NCBI GenBank assembly: GCA_026826555.1
Contig: JAKSZT010054304.1
Location: 36,201,424-36,265,423, forward strand
Direction: 5' to 3'
Source of the DNA: Tolypeutes matacus
Lineage: Eukaryota; Chordata; Mammalia; Cingulata; Chlamyphoridae
Length of the DNA: 64,000 bases
In this document: positions 22,530 to 35,046 of the stretch, one piece after another
Layout: the number at the start of each line of letters is the position of its first letter
How positions within the stretch are numbered: position 1 is the stretch's first letter
Translations under genes and position numbers: made by a program
Notes under the pieces: generated by a model
Told to the model about the DNA's origin: nothing
What the model saw: only the letters and a program-made list of their open reading frames with translations
The model's database searches: none

Positions 22530-22730
22530 TCTTCTACATGTATTACTTTGGTTTCCATTACAAACTTAAGAGGTAACATTTTTGTCTCCATCTTACAAAT
22601 GTAAAGTGAAATTGAAAGAGTTAACTCCTTTTCGAAAGATCAGACAGCTGGTAATTAGAACCCAGGAAATGTTTCCTGGACCTGTCTACTTCTAAAGTTC
22701 ATGCTCTTTTCACTACCCCCTGCCTGAGTG
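22530..22730 (-). repeat. MIR SINE, antisense
   Basis: Antisense MIR order: 'gtctccatcttacaaatgt', 'gaaagagttaactcct', 'cagacagctggtaattagaa', 'cccagga', 'aagttcatgctcttttcact'. These correspond to the MIR core and tRNA head in reverse. Confidence 0.75.
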
Positions 22731-24890
22731 AAAGATGTGACTTTAGCTGCATTTAAAAAAGGATGCCTGGTGTTGGTGTGCATTATGCAAGGGGCAAGGA
22801 CTAGTAGAGTATGTCATTTGTCTTAGAAGAGAAAAGGCTATTCAAGGGCAGGGGAGTCCATTAGGAGAAGAGTGACAGGGAGAGAGTAAATTAGTGGCAA
22901 GGCCAAACAAGTTAGAACCTGGAAATGGTGATACTGATGAGGGCAGGGGACCCTGATGACAATATCACCTTAGGAATTAATGCAGACAGTGTTTACTTGA
23001 GGTGATATAAAAGTTATTCTCTTTGTCTAACAAAGACCAGCAAGAGTTAACATACTTACTGACACCTGCAAAGTAAAGGGAAGAATATTCATGAACCAAG
23101 TTATTTTTTACACTATCAGGAAAAAAATATAAAAGTAATAATATGAAGTCTTGAAATATTTTTCTACTATAAAATTAAAGTTATAGTATGTGTCTATCAT
23201 TTTCTTACCATATCATATAAAGAACAAAAAATTAAAAAAAATAAAAAGTACGATATGAGAAATCAGTGTCAAGAGTACATGATGAATATTAAATGCATTT
23301 GAAGGAAGTCAGTTCAATTTTCACTCTTTGCAGCTTAGAGAAATGGGAACCTTTGACTTATTTCAAAAGAAAAATAATAGTGATCACGTTTTTATGCACT
23401 TTAGAGAATTACTAGTCATTATTGTTTCACAAAATAAAAAGGTAGAGCAGAATAATAGCCATGGAATTCAAAAGATTAGATACTTAAGTAGAAAATAACA
23501 ACAATCCATTTACCCATAACATTAAGACAGGGTTATTCATAATCTTGATATGAGAAAGAAGAAACTGATTCATCAAAACTGCTATAGAATACACACACAC
23601 AAATACACAATAAATATATATGAATATTCACATATACATCTATTTACACATATACATAAATATAAGTACATATACATACAGATAAATATATACACATGCA
23701 CATATATTTGGGATTGACTGAAAAAAAAATTCAAACATATTTCTGTCTGTTAGTGATTTTAACTGAGGTTTCATTTTCTGATTTTATTATATTCAATAGT
23801 TGACATAAATGCATTGAAATCATCATAAAATATTTTAAAACTTTTATGTCATTTAGATAAATTTTATTCCAACTCTCATAAATATTGATGTTAATAGGAC
23901 TCTTGAATCCATTATTGTGCTTAATAACTTCAATCTACAAAATTTTACAATAGGTTCCATGTAAATAATCTTTTATAGTTTTGCATTTGATACCCAGAAT
24001 GATGTTTTTTCTTCTTACAATATTTGGTTGGCCTTTTTTTCCCTCATTCTATCATTTACCTTAAAATGTCCTGAAGGATTGTTTTTAGAATTAATTCATA
24101 TTATACAAATGTCTTTTTTAGCATATTGCTTATTATTGTTTTTTGTTATTTGATATTAAGTATCTTGCTACCTAAATTCCTCTTTATCTTTTTACCTTAA
24201 GTACATGTGTGGCAAAAAATATTTATCTATACTGATTATATATCCATGAATTCCTTAGAGATAACTATCTAGCATTATATTTATTTCCATCTCTTAGTTT
24301 ATTATATTCCTAAATTTTCATTTCTGAATATAATTTTAGGTTATATTTTTACTTGACCAACTGCAACTCATTCAGTCAGAATTTAATATTAGCAATAAAA
24401 AGTGTTATACTTAGTTTTATAATCATATAAACTTAAAATTGCTAATAGTATTCTTCAATCAATGTTAATTTAGATGTTAAAATTTTACAGGCATTTTCTA
24501 AAACACATATTTTTAGAAAAATGTAATGTAATCTGTTTTATGTAAATGCCTGCAAATGTGGTCTGGTTCATAGTTAAATGTCGAAATTCATGAGAGGCTT
24601 GGACATTATCTTGTGATACATCTAAAAAACTATTCTTCTTGTAATAAACTGTCATTATTGTTGCACTTATGTTTAATAAATTTGTAAATAAATTAATAAT
24701 AAAATTTTCAGAATTTGATAAAGATAAGTATTTGACTTGTTATTAAACTAAAATGAACATCTGTAATAAGCATATCTATTTACCTTATAAATAATGATAA
24801 CGCATATCAATGGGTTATCAACAAAACTCAACTTCAGATAATAAAACATGCCAGATATCAGAAAATATGTGTTCAATATGGAATAGAATA
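22731..24890. other. Unassigned AT-rich sequence with a simple-repeat patch
   Basis: No gene. At 23585-23705 there is a degenerate ACAC/ATAT purine-pyrimidine alternating tract ('cacacacaaatacacaat' ... 'atatatacacatgcacatat'). The rest is AT-rich with no named repeat. Confidence 0.45.
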
Positions 24891-25639
24891 GTGGCAATCG
24901 ACCAGTGCTCTTCAAACTGCAGTTCATAGGACAACTGAAAGATTTCAAGTGTTTTCTGGGGTGAATTATAGTGTAAGGGGGTGTTCTTTTTTCTGGGAAA
25001 TGCTGAATCTATCCCCTTTTGGAGTTAACAATTCTTTGAAATGTAAAAAGTGTTGGAAAGTTCTTCATTAAAGAACTTTTTTTTGTTTTATTAACTGATG
25101 TTTCATAAATATATTTCATTGTTTAATATTTGGCTATTTTCTTTTTGCAACTGTATTAATATTTCCTGAAGACTTTTATATAAAACATAGTTTAGGGATT
25201 GTTATAATATGTGCATTATCAGTTTGCTGTGCTGCTGTCATATAAACTGAAGAGAGTGGACCTCCTTTTACTTTTTCTACTATGAACAGATATGTCCAAG
25301 AGTAACTTTAAAGGAATAAATGCATATGTTGGATATAAAATTGTGGGAAAAAAAAATAGCACCTTTAAAAATTGAACAGGATTATAAGTCTAACATAAAG
25401 TGAATATAATTGATGAAAATAACATAATAATAAGTAAATAATTCTATATGAATAAACTAGTTATTATGGGATGATAAAAGGATTTGGTTTAAGAACCTGA
25501 ATGATAACGAATGTTGGAAAAATTATTCAATATAATGAAAGGGTATGATATACAGTCATAGGTAACTAGAAATAAAGATAAGTGCCTTTATTTTGTTAAA
25601 GTGAGTGGAAAAAATCAGTATAATTAGGAAAATTTCAGT
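24891..25639. other. Unassigned AT-rich sequence
   Basis: No gene or confident repeat. Confidence 0.4.
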
Positions 25640-25969
25640 CAGTCAGATACCAAGTTTCTCTTGGTTGTTAAAACACTTGAAGATACAGTCATGGCACAAG
25701 ACAAAAGACTGGATGGTCTTTAATATTCTTGATACTATGAAGAGAGAGGAGAACTTGCATATATTTGTAAGGATTTTGTATAAATGATAGAGTAACAGAG
25801 GTCACACAGGCAAATGTTTGATTTATGTATATAAGGAGCCTCCTTGCCCTCCAAGCTTGAAAATAGTACCCACTCTTTATTTAAGAAGCTGGGTTGTGAA
25901 ATAAAACTAGGGCTTATTTATCCGTCTGTGTCATTGGATCTTTCTTGTCTTTTGGTATCACAACATGGA
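25640..25969 (+). repeat. Possible LTR 3' half (TATA box, polyadenylation signal, CA end)
   Basis: TATATAAGG lies at about 25828-25836, followed by a pyrimidine-rich stretch, AATAAA at about 25900-25905, and a T-rich segment ending in 'tatcacaaca' at about 25966. This is the U3-R-U5 order of a retroviral LTR. I could not find a convincing left end or target duplication and do not recognise the family. Confidence 0.35.
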
Positions 25970-26784
25970 TGAAACCTCAGAGTGAGAGATGGAGACATTT
26001 TCCTAGTGGATTTTGTAATGTGATTTAGGTGGTTAAGGATTGTGAAAACCTGCTGCTCGAGTGATTCTCCTGCTCTTTGCTGCCTCCATAGTGCATAATG
26101 CTAACACAAAAAAGACAGGAAAATTGCAAGAACAAACTTATCTTAAATTGCCAAGTTTCATATCTGAATTATACAGAAGAGAAGGGACTAAGAATTAATT
26201 AATTCAGAAAATATCTTCCAAGTAATCCTTGCAAGATAAAAACAATGATATGAGATTTCTTTGTAGAGGTGTGTAGTGCGCATACTTTTGGACTTAGAAA
26301 ATGGCAGATTTAAATGTGGACTTCTTGGCTTGGCACATTCTTACAAGGTAACAATTCTTCATGGTACTAGTTGATTTAACTTCAAAAATAAGTTAAAGAA
26401 TTTCTTCTGAAAGCCATCTCATTAATATGTTTAACTCTTCTAATTTTCCCATCTATTATTTTCTTATCTTCTTTCAAATGTTTGTGGAAGAAGGTGGCAA
26501 TGGAAAAATTCTTAAGGATTTGAGAAAATTCTACTCCCAACAGATTTCACATCAAGTTTTGCTTTAAGTTTCAATTTTTCCCCAGAATCATAATTCCTTT
26601 TTTTTTTCCTGAATACCCAATGAATTATTAGGTTGTAGGTAATATTTTTAACATAGATAATAGAAGCAAATTAGAACATGTATTGCTTATACTACTCTAT
26701 CGTGAGGGTCACCAATTTTAAGAAATAGAACGTTTAGTATACACCATATCTAAGTCCTACTCAATTCTAGGTAGAACATTTAAA
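25970..26784. other. Unassigned sequence
   Basis: No gene or confident repeat. Confidence 0.4.
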
Positions 26785-26950
26785 GTAATGGTTCTGCAAC
26801 TGTGCATCAGAATCTCCCAAAGAGCTTGTTAAAATATTCATCTTAGCCCCCACCCTGTATCACACTATGCTGTTGGAGCTCAGGAGTTCATATTTGTAAC
26901 AAGTGACCTGGGTAATGCAGACACTGGGAGTCATTGTGCCACACTATCTC
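26785..26950 (+). repeat. MER5-like non-autonomous hAT DNA transposon
   Basis: 'ggttctgcaactgtgcatca', 'gaatctcccaaagagcttgt', 'cttagcccccaccctgta' and 'gagctcaggagttcatattt' follow the MER5 consensus order. The terminal inverted repeats are partly eroded and no 8-bp target duplication is clear. Confidence 0.65.
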
Positions 26951-27694
26951 AAAATTGATTTACTTTTCTGGCTTAAAATTAGAAAAGTAGACCATTTGCT
27001 TCCAATGAGAATTTGATGCATTATAAAATTGATATTTCAAGTTTGAAAACATCCATTTCTTTTTCATGCCAGTTTGCTACTTTTGAAAAGTGGTAAGAAA
27101 AATAATAATGACTCCAAAGGAAAAGGAACATTGGGAAAAGAGAAAGAAGATAATAATAAATTGTCACTTATAGAATACCTAATATAGCCTGACATTCTTT
27201 ACTGGGATTTTAAAAATTATTAGAGTAAGCATAGTATAGAAATTAAGGAATACTGGCTTGGTAAAAGCAATTTAACTCTGCAATCCTGGGAAAGTATTGG
27301 AATTTTTGCATATTAATTTGATTTGTTACAGAGTACAAAGAAACCATTCATAGAACAATCAGAGCAGATTTTCATAATAGCTACCAAGACTCATTCTCGG
27401 AGCTCTTTATATATTTAGGTATAGTGATGAATCAGAATTCATAATGCAGGAAGTATTAAACGAGAATAGAACTTTCAGAATCTCTCCTTCACTAATTCCC
27501 ACCCTCCTTTCAGGTCTTTGCCCAAATGTCACCTACCATGACTACCATATTAAAAACTAACAATGATCTTATATTTTTGTGACCGATCCTATCTTACTCT
27601 ACTTTTTCCCTTAAGTACCCCAAAATTGAGTGGTTTAAAAAATTCATTCTCAAAATAAAAAATTTTATTCTCACTCCTGACTTTCTTTTAAATA
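26951..27694. other. Unassigned sequence
   Basis: No gene. 27150-27310 has weak MIR-like words only. Confidence 0.4.
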
Positions 27695-30600
27695 TATCTG
27701 ATTGAGAGAAAAATTCACATAACATACAAATAACTATTTTAATGATATTAAGCAACCACCACCTCTCTCCAGTTTCAAAACTTTTTCATTGCACTTGAAG
27801 AACACCTGTACCCTTTTAAAAATCATTCCTCATTTCCTCACTCTCCCTCCCCTCTTCCCCTGGAAACCAATAATCTGCTTTCTTTATGGATTTGGTTGTT
27901 ATGGTTATTTCGTAAGAAAAAAATCATACAATATGGGGCAATCTTTGTCTATTTTTTTCACTTAGCATAATGGTTTCAAGAGTCATCTAAGTTACTATAT
28001 TTGCCAGTATTTCACATCTTTTTATTGCTGAATAATACTTCAATGTATGTATATACCATACTTTGTTTATCCATTCATCATTTGAGTTGTTTACTTTTTG
28101 GCTATTATGAATAATGCTGCTATAAAAGTTTATTTACAAATTTCTGTGTGGGCATATGTGTTCATATCTCTTGGTATATACCTAGGAGTAGAATTTCTCG
28201 TTCGTATGGTCATTCTATAACTATTTTTAAATATTTTTTTCAAAATTTAAAAACACTTGGCCACCAAGAGCAATGATTAGCTTTTTGAAAAATGATCAAA
28301 CTGTTTCCTCCAGTGGCTGCACCATTATACATTCTCATTTGCCATTTACAATGGTTACTATTTCTTCACATCCTCTACGACACTTGCCATTTTCCACTAA
28401 TTTGATTTATAGCCCTAGTGAGTGTGAAGTGGTTTTGATTTGCATTTCCTTAATGATCAATGATGTTGAACATCTTTTTGTGGGCTTATTGGCCATTTGT
28501 ATATCTTTTTCAGAGAAATATCTGTAAAACCCATTGGCAGGTTTTAATTGGGCTGTTTGTCATTTTGTTATTGAGCGTCAAGACTAAATATTTTGGATAT
28601 TCAATCTTTATCAGATATATCATTTGCAAATATTATCTCCCATTCTTTATGTTGTCTTTTCACTCTTGTGCTAATGTCCTTTGATGCACAAAAGTTAGGA
28701 ATTTTACAAAGTCCAATTTGTCTACCTTTTCTTTTGTTGCTCATGCTTTTGGGGTCAAACTAAGAATCCATTGTCAAATCTGAGATCATGAAGATTTCAC
28801 TCTGTTCTTTTAAAAATTCTATAGTTTCAGTTCTTATTTTTAGCTTATTGATCTATTTTTAGTTCATTTCATATATGAAGTGAGTTATAGCCCAACTTAA
28901 TTCTTTCACATTTGGTTATCCAGTTGTCCCAGAACCACTTCTTGAAGAGAATATTTTTTATCCACTAAATAGTCTTGGCATTCTCGTAAAAAAAAAAATC
29001 AATTGACAACAGAGATTTCAATTTATTTCTGAACTTTTAATTATATTTCTATATTCCTTATGCTATTATCTTACAGTTTTTCATGCTTTAGCTTTGTAAT
29101 AAGTTTTGAAATTGAGAAGAGTTAGTCCATCAATTTTTTTTTTTTTTTAATGCTGTTTTGGGTGTTTGGGGCTCTTGCAATTTCATATGAAATTAAGGAT
29201 CAGGTTTCCCATTTCTGCCAAAAGGTCCTTGGAATTTTGATAGTCATTGCATTGAATCTGTAGGTTTCTTTGTGGAGTATTGTCATCTTAACAAAATTAA
29301 GTCTTCTAATCTATGAACATGGGAGGTCTTTCCATTTAATTAGTTCTCCTACAATTTTTTTCAAAAATATTTTGTAGTTTTCAGTGTAACAGTCTTTTAC
29401 TTCTTTGTTTAAATTTATTCCTAGGCATTTTATTCTTCTGGATGTTATTGCAAATGGGATTGTTTTCTTAATTTCATTTTTGAATTGTTCACTGCTGGTG
29501 TATATACATGATCTTGATCCCTGCAACTACGCTGAATTTGTTTATTATTTCTAGTAGTGTTTGTATGTGGATACTGTGGAAATTTCTATATGTAGAATTG
29601 TGTCATTTGTAAACAGATAATATTACTTCTTTTCCAATTTGGATGCCTTTTTTTTTTTTTTTTTTTTTTGCCTTATTGCTGTGGCTGGCACTTGAATAGC
29701 AGTGGTTAAAGTGGTTGATCTTAGGCAAGAAGCTTTCAGTCTTTTGTCAATGAGTATGATGTTAGCTATGAGTTATTCATAAATGCCCCTTATGTTAAAG
29801 TGTTTCCTTCTATTATTAGTTTCATTAGTATTTTTATCATGAAAGGTGTTGAATTTTTTCCATACTTTTCCTGTATCTATTGAGGTGATCATGTGATGGT
29901 TTTTTTTTCATTTGTTCTATTAATATGGTGTATTACAATGATTAATTTTCTTATGTTGAACCATTCCTGGGATAAATCTTACTTGGTCATGGTGCATAAT
30001 CCTTTTAATGTCTTATTGAATTTGGTTTATTAGTGTTTTGTTGAAGAAGTTCTGTGTTTGTATTCATAATGAATATTGATTTTTAATTTTCTTTTCTTGT
30101 AATATATGTCTCTGTCCTAATATCAGGCTAATGCTAGCCTTATAAATAGAATGGGTTAAGAAGTATTCCCTCCACTTCTATTTTTTTGGATGATATTAAG
30201 TAGAATGGATTTAAATCCTTCTTTAGATGTTTGGTAGAATTAAAAAGGGAATTCATTTGGTCTTGGGCTTTTCCTTATTGGTAGATATTTGATTACTGCT
30301 TCAATCCCTTCATTTTTTATGCATCTGCTGAAAATTTCTACTTTTTCTTAAGTCAGTTTTGGTAATTTATATGTTTCTAGAAAATTGTCGATTAAATCTA
30401 GAATAATTTATTTCTGTACTATTGTTCATGGCATTCTCCTACAGCCCTTTTAACTCCTAGAGGGTTCATTTCTGATTTTATTTATGTTTTTTCTCTTTTG
30501 TTCTAACAGTTTGCAATTTGCTTTGCTCTTTTCAAAGAACCCAGCTTTTGGTTTTATTGTATCTATCAACTGTTTTTCTGTTCCCTACTTTGCTTATCCC

Positions 30601-31445
30601 AGCTCTAATCTTATCCCTTCCTTTTGCTGTAATTTAGTTTAGTTTTTCTGCTTCTTCCATTTCCTTAAGATAATGTTAAATTGTTGATTTTAGATCTTCT
30701 TTTTAAATGTAGGTGTTTAAGCTATAAATGTCCCTCTGAGTACTGCTTTTGCCTTTTTTCATAAGTTTTGTGTTTGTTTTCATTCATTTTAAAGTACTTT
30801 CCTAGGTGATTCCTTCTTTGGCCTATCATTTAAGAGAATTTTTGAAAATTTCTACATATTTTCAAATTTTCCAGCTTTCCTTCTGTGATTGGATTTATAC
30901 CTTCATTCCATTGTGATCAAAGATAATATTTTGTATAATTTCAATCTTCTAAAACATTGAAACAATTTTATGGCCTCACATATGCTTTATTTTGGAGAAA
31001 GTTCTGTGTATTTGAGAAGAATGTACATACTGTAGTTGTTGGATAGAGTATTCTGTATATGTCTATTGGTTCATTTGTTAATAGTATTATTCAACTTATC
31101 TATCTCATTATTCACCTTCTGTCTAAACCTTCTACCCCTTATATTGAAGTCTCCAGCTATTATTGAAGAAATGTCTATTTCTTCCTTCAATTCATCAATG
31201 TTTGCTTCACATATTTAGGGGCTCTGTTATGTTTATATCTTCCTGAGGAATTGGACTTTTTTCAATATATAATATTTAGATCTCTCTTAATATTTTAATC
31301 ATAAAATCTATTTTTGGCTGATATTAGTATATGAAACCCAGATCTCTTTTGATTACTATTTGCATAAAATATCCTTTTCCTTTACCTCCAACCTATTTGT
31401 GCTAGAGCATTCTATGCCACCACCTTCTGTGATGTCACACTTGAT
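27695..31445 (-). pseudogene. Long antisense L1 (L1M-type) ORF2 and 3' region
   Basis: About 3.75 kb of old L1 read on the minus strand, with the 3' UTR at the left (27695-28260) and ORF2 running rightward in reverse. The C-terminal domain is at 28260-28700, the RT domain at about 29300-30500 and the endonuclease at about 30500-31440. At 29590-29616 the minus strand reads LFTND where an active L1 RT has F-A-D-D, so the catalytic motif is lost as well as the reading frame. The right end stops inside the endonuclease, just before the SINE cluster, so the element is 5'-truncated or continues beyond recognition. Plus-strand frames at 28273-28684 and minus-strand 29311-29526 are its remnants. Confidence 0.88.
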
Positions 31446-31448
31446 CAT

Positions 31449-31555
31449 GTTTTTTTTTTGTTTTTTTTTTTTTAGGTACCAGGACCAGGGATTGAACCCA
31501 GGGCCTTGTATGTGGGAAACCAGCACTCAATCACTGAGCCACATGGGCTGCCCTG
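31449..31555 (-). mobile_element. tRNA-derived SINE, antisense (first of two adjacent)
   Basis: A T-rich tail at 31450-31474 is followed by 'gtaccaggaccagggattga', 'acccagggccttgtatgtgg' and 'caatcactgagccacatggg', the antisense of the tRNA-like head. It differs in many positions from the young DAS monomers, so it is another subfamily or an older copy, and it lacks the long middle region. Confidence 0.75.
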
Positions 31556-31569
31556 AGTTGTTTTTTCCA

Positions 31570-31680
31570 TTTGTTTGCTGGGCTTTTTTTTTGTTTTTAG
31601 GAGGCCCCAGGAACCGATCCCGGGATCTCCCATGTAGGAAGCTGATGCTCAACCACTTGAGCCACATCCACTCTCCTGCT
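31570..31680 (-). mobile_element. tRNA-derived SINE, antisense (second of two adjacent)
   Basis: T-rich tail at 31585-31600, then 'aggaggccccaggaaccgat', 'cccgggatctcccatgtagg' and 'caaccacttgagccacatcc'. Same orientation as its left neighbour but of a different sequence type, with 'cttgagccacatcc' like the dimeric copies. Head-to-tail placement could reflect two insertions into a T-rich site or a dimer with a degraded linker. Confidence 0.75.
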
Positions 31681-31689
31681 CACGGCTTT

Positions 31690-31971
31690 TGTGCATCAGA
31701 AAATCAGGAAGAGTTTGTCTAGATGGTGCTGGCTCATGGTCTTTCATGCAGTTGCAGTCAGCTGTCTGGAGCTGGGGCATATGAAGGTGACTATCTCTGT
31801 ATAATCTGAAGCATCTCCACATGTCTTTCGTCAAGGTCTCACTTTGACTCTCTTGCAGTATGGAGGACTTCAGCACTTGGAGCCCTTATTTGGCAGCTCA
31901 TGACTCCAGTGTGAGTGTTCCAGGAAACAAGACAGATATCTCTCCACCTTTTGTGACTTAGCCTTGTTACG
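31690..31971 (-). repeat. Old MaLR-type LTR, left part (split)
   Basis: 'atggaggacttcagcacttg', 'ggcagctcatgactccagtg', 'gagtgttccaggaaacaaga' and 'tgtgacttagcctt' follow a common MLT-type LTR read in antisense. The next expected words ('cacatcccactgattacaag', 'caggtagagacatcatagtc', 'ggcaggagtatcaaagtca') appear only at 32485-32590. The element is therefore split by the LTR at 31972-32483. Confidence 0.6.
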
Positions 31972-32483
31972 TGTGGAGCAAATTGCTATGCAGTTTTGGA
32001 AACACAGGCTTGGACACAAGAGATTCTCAACAAATGATCACTTCTTTACTTACACAGCACAGGGTCCAAAGAAGCAAATAAAGGATATCCCATCTTAGCC
32101 CGTCTCTCAGGGAGGCAAACGGCTCAGGTCAGGGTCTGTGTATGGCAGCTTCTCATGTCCCACTTCCCATCAGAGATGAGGGACAAACTGTGCTGCCTGA
32201 GGTGCATATTCATCCCAGGGGGAGGATACCCTGCCTTTGAGCAAAAGCATGTATCAAGCAACCTTTGTGTTGAGCTCCTGCCTTGAAAATTACTTGGGGC
32301 TGCTTGTTCCCAGTTTCAGATATAGTGAGGCCCAGGCCATTTCATTAGACCTAACATCTCTTATGTTTTACAAAATGGAAACATGTTAAAATATATGCAT
32401 TACAATCCAGCAAGATTGGGCAAGGAAGGGAGTAGGAGAGAGCTTGGAGATGGCTGCTGAGCTTGTCCATGACTTCCCCTGCA
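31972..32483 (-). mobile_element. LTR of family C, inserted in an older LTR
   Basis: From 'tgtggagcaaattgctatgc' to about 'tccatgacttcccctgca' this matches by eye, block for block, the element at 58240-58760: 'ttttggaaacacaggcttgg', 'cttctttacttacacagcac', 'cccatcagagatgaggga', 'gagcaaaagcatgtatcaag', 'ccatttcattagacctaaca'. Strand is inferred from the partner copy, which carries a TATA-like word on the minus strand. No exact target duplication was found. Confidence 0.65.
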
Positions 32484-32595
32484 CAGTGTCACATCCCACT
32501 GATTACAAGAAAATGATAATTCTTCCCAGATTCAGGTAGAGACATCATAGTCCCTACTTTTTAATGGCAGGAGTATCAAAGTCATATTATCTAAT
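32484..32595 (-). repeat. Old MaLR-type LTR, right part
   Basis: Continuation of the LTR interrupted at 31971, with the words quoted there. It supports the order: older LTR first, family C LTR later. Confidence 0.55.
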
Positions 32596-32654
32596 GGCAT
32601 CTGGGATAGGAGATATTGTTGAGCTGTTTCTGGAAAATAACAATCTGATATGTT

Positions 32655-32815
32655 AATTTATTATTTTTTCTATTGCTCCTCCCCACATTGAAATATAAAT
32701 TACACAAGAAAAGAGCTGTTTATCTGTTATGCTCACCAATGTAGCCCACATACTTAGAAGAATGGCAGATACTTTGTTGGCACTCAAGAAGTATTTGCTA
32801 AATGGACATTGAAAG
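32655..32815 (+). repeat. L2 LINE 3' end
   Basis: 'aaagagctgtttatctgtta' then 'ggcagatactttgttggcac' and 'tcaagaagtatttgctaaat' follow the L2 3' terminal order. A second weak L2-like trace lies at 32965-33075. Confidence 0.55.
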
Positions 32816-33960
32816 AATCTGGCAGAAAATAACCACCACTCTATAAATAAGAAGCAGCTTTCATAGCATTCTCCTTTGAAAAAAAGCCATGATTTTTATT
32901 ATAAATAATATTATCTTTAAGTTTTGTCATTATTTGGATATGATTTTTACATTATATTTCACTAAACTCTAACATCCTTGACTATAAGCACTATGACTCT
33001 TTATATTATTTTATCCACTATTTTTACACTCTTTGGCACAAAATAGTCACTTTGCAATTCTTTCATTGACTTTATATCTATGTATGTCTGTCACTTACTT
33101 GTGTCAGTTTTAAAATATGAGTTTCCTTGGACAGAGGAATGGGGCACTTTGAATTATTAAAAGTTATGCAAATGTATTTGCATGCTTTTTATATTAAATA
33201 TGATAATATACAATACATACTAACTGTTTTTCAAATTGTTTCAACATTGGAAATAGAAGTTCAAATGCCAATGTTCTTTTTCTCCATATTTTCTGCAACT
33301 TTCATTCAATATAGGCCAGCTGTTCCAGGGATTTGATATACTTCAATGAACAAATTAGACAAAGATATCCATACCCATGCTGCCAAAAAACTCATACAAT
33401 TAAAATTGTTTCAGTATGGAATGAAAGTGCAACAATTTACACTGAATTCTACTTGACATTTTTATAAACCCCAAGAGTTGTATATAATGAATATGCTAGT
33501 AAATAAAATTGTGTAGTTTTAAAGATACTTTCCTTTTCTATAAATATGTTATGATGCAATAGCAAATATTAAATGAACAATTAAAACCATGTTTTAAATT
33601 ATCACTTAAATTTTTCCAGGAGAGTAGATGTCAAGATAGAAAAAGATAGATTGAAAATATATTTGGATACAAAAGAGGAAATACTGGCTTCTATTTTTAA
33701 CTCAGATTTGTAAATTGCTTGAAAGTTCATTACTTCCATCCTTACAATTAGAAACATCTATACAAACTAAAAATCAACATTTTTTTCTTGGATACATAGG
33801 AAAACTCAGATTGCAGAGCAAACCTCCAGTCCAGAGCTGGAGAGGTGATTGCATCCAGATAGTCACAGCCGAGGTCTGCTTACCTGGGTTGGAATCCACC
33901 AGTCACCATAAACTGCAGCAATTCAAACAGTACTTTTGATGACTTGTTGGAGGCTGAGAG
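32816..33960. other. Unassigned sequence
   Basis: No supported gene. The 69-74 codon frames at 33127 and 33715 show no recognisable domain. The region from about 33800 may already belong to the L1M 5' region that follows. Confidence 0.4.
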
Positions 33961-34965
33961 CAGATTAGAATGAGACTGAAAAGCTCCTGGGCCTGCAGTA
34001 TGAGGGGCCCCCTACACTTTTGCAGGTTTTTTCCTCTAGGAATTTGGCCAGGTTTTCAAAGAGAGGATCTGAAAAATTTCTCTAGGCAGAATTGCCAGGG
34101 AAAGAGTAGTCTTGGGGAACCAGCCAGACTCTTCTCCATAACAAAGGCTTGATCTCCAGAGGGAGGGACTTTAGGAGAGTGCTATTCTGAAATATTGTTC
34201 CAGAAAGGGGAATAGAACTCAGTACAGAACCAGCAGGCTCCAGTCTTACTGTCTCATCTAGGGGAAATAAATAAATAAAAGCTTTAGTTAAGAGATAGCT
34301 TTGAGGAAATAGTCTGAGAACATTGTAGAGAGGGAAGGGATTAGTGGGTAGGAGGGAAAGAAGGGAAAAACAAAAACAAAAACAAGACAACAACAAAAAC
34401 TCTACTTCTGAAGGAAGGCAGAAACGATTCTAAAGGGCTTAGCCTGAAATACAGGACCAATAAAAAACGGAAATTTAATTAGAAAATTATAGAACACCTT
34501 AACCTATCACCACACTGGCAGCCTTCAGTAATAATAACCATATGCTACAATGCAAATCATAGACGCTCTCTGAGGAGCAGTAGAAAACAAAACCCCAAAT
34601 CCAAGCCGGGGCAAAAAAATAAACCCTCTAAAGCAATTTGAAGCCTGTGGTGCCTATAAGTACAAGAAACATTAAACATAGTCCAACTCCTAAATAGATT
34701 AACATAAACCTTCACTCCAAAGGCATACCTACTTCAGTACATTTTATCGTACATGCAACATGTCCAGTTTTCAACAAAAATATTACAGGGCATGCAAAAG
34801 GGCAAGAAAAAGCATGTCTGAAGACACAAAGCAATCATAAGAACCAGACTTAGATATGACACAGATATTGGAATTATCAGGCAGAATTTAAAATAATTAT
34901 GATTAATACGTTAATACTGCTGGAAAAAGTAGGAAACATGCAAATATGTATCATTGTTCCTAGTA
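33961..34965 (+). mobile_element. Old L1M 5' region and start of ORF1
   Basis: The right half is diagnostic. 'tattacagggcatgcaaaag', 'acacaaagcaatcataagaa', 'ccagacttagatatgacaca' and 'ggaattatcaggcagaattt' followed by 'aaaataattatgattaatac' are the ORF1 N-terminal region of old mammalian L1M elements. The left half is 5' UTR-like and less certain. The minus-strand frame at 34082-34396 is a chance frame. Confidence 0.65.
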
Positions 34966-35046
34966 GTGTGATTAAAGCGAAAAGGTCTAAACTCTACAAT
35001 ATGTTTTTAAAAAACAACATTGGATAAAATACATTTTACAGCCATT

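Noticed and set aside
27150..27310. MIR-like words
   Set aside because: Only scattered matches without the core order, so left unassigned.
33715..34396. Frames of 74, 60 and 104 codons on both strands
   Set aside because: No recognisable domain, no splice structure, and the region overlaps an L1M 5' region.
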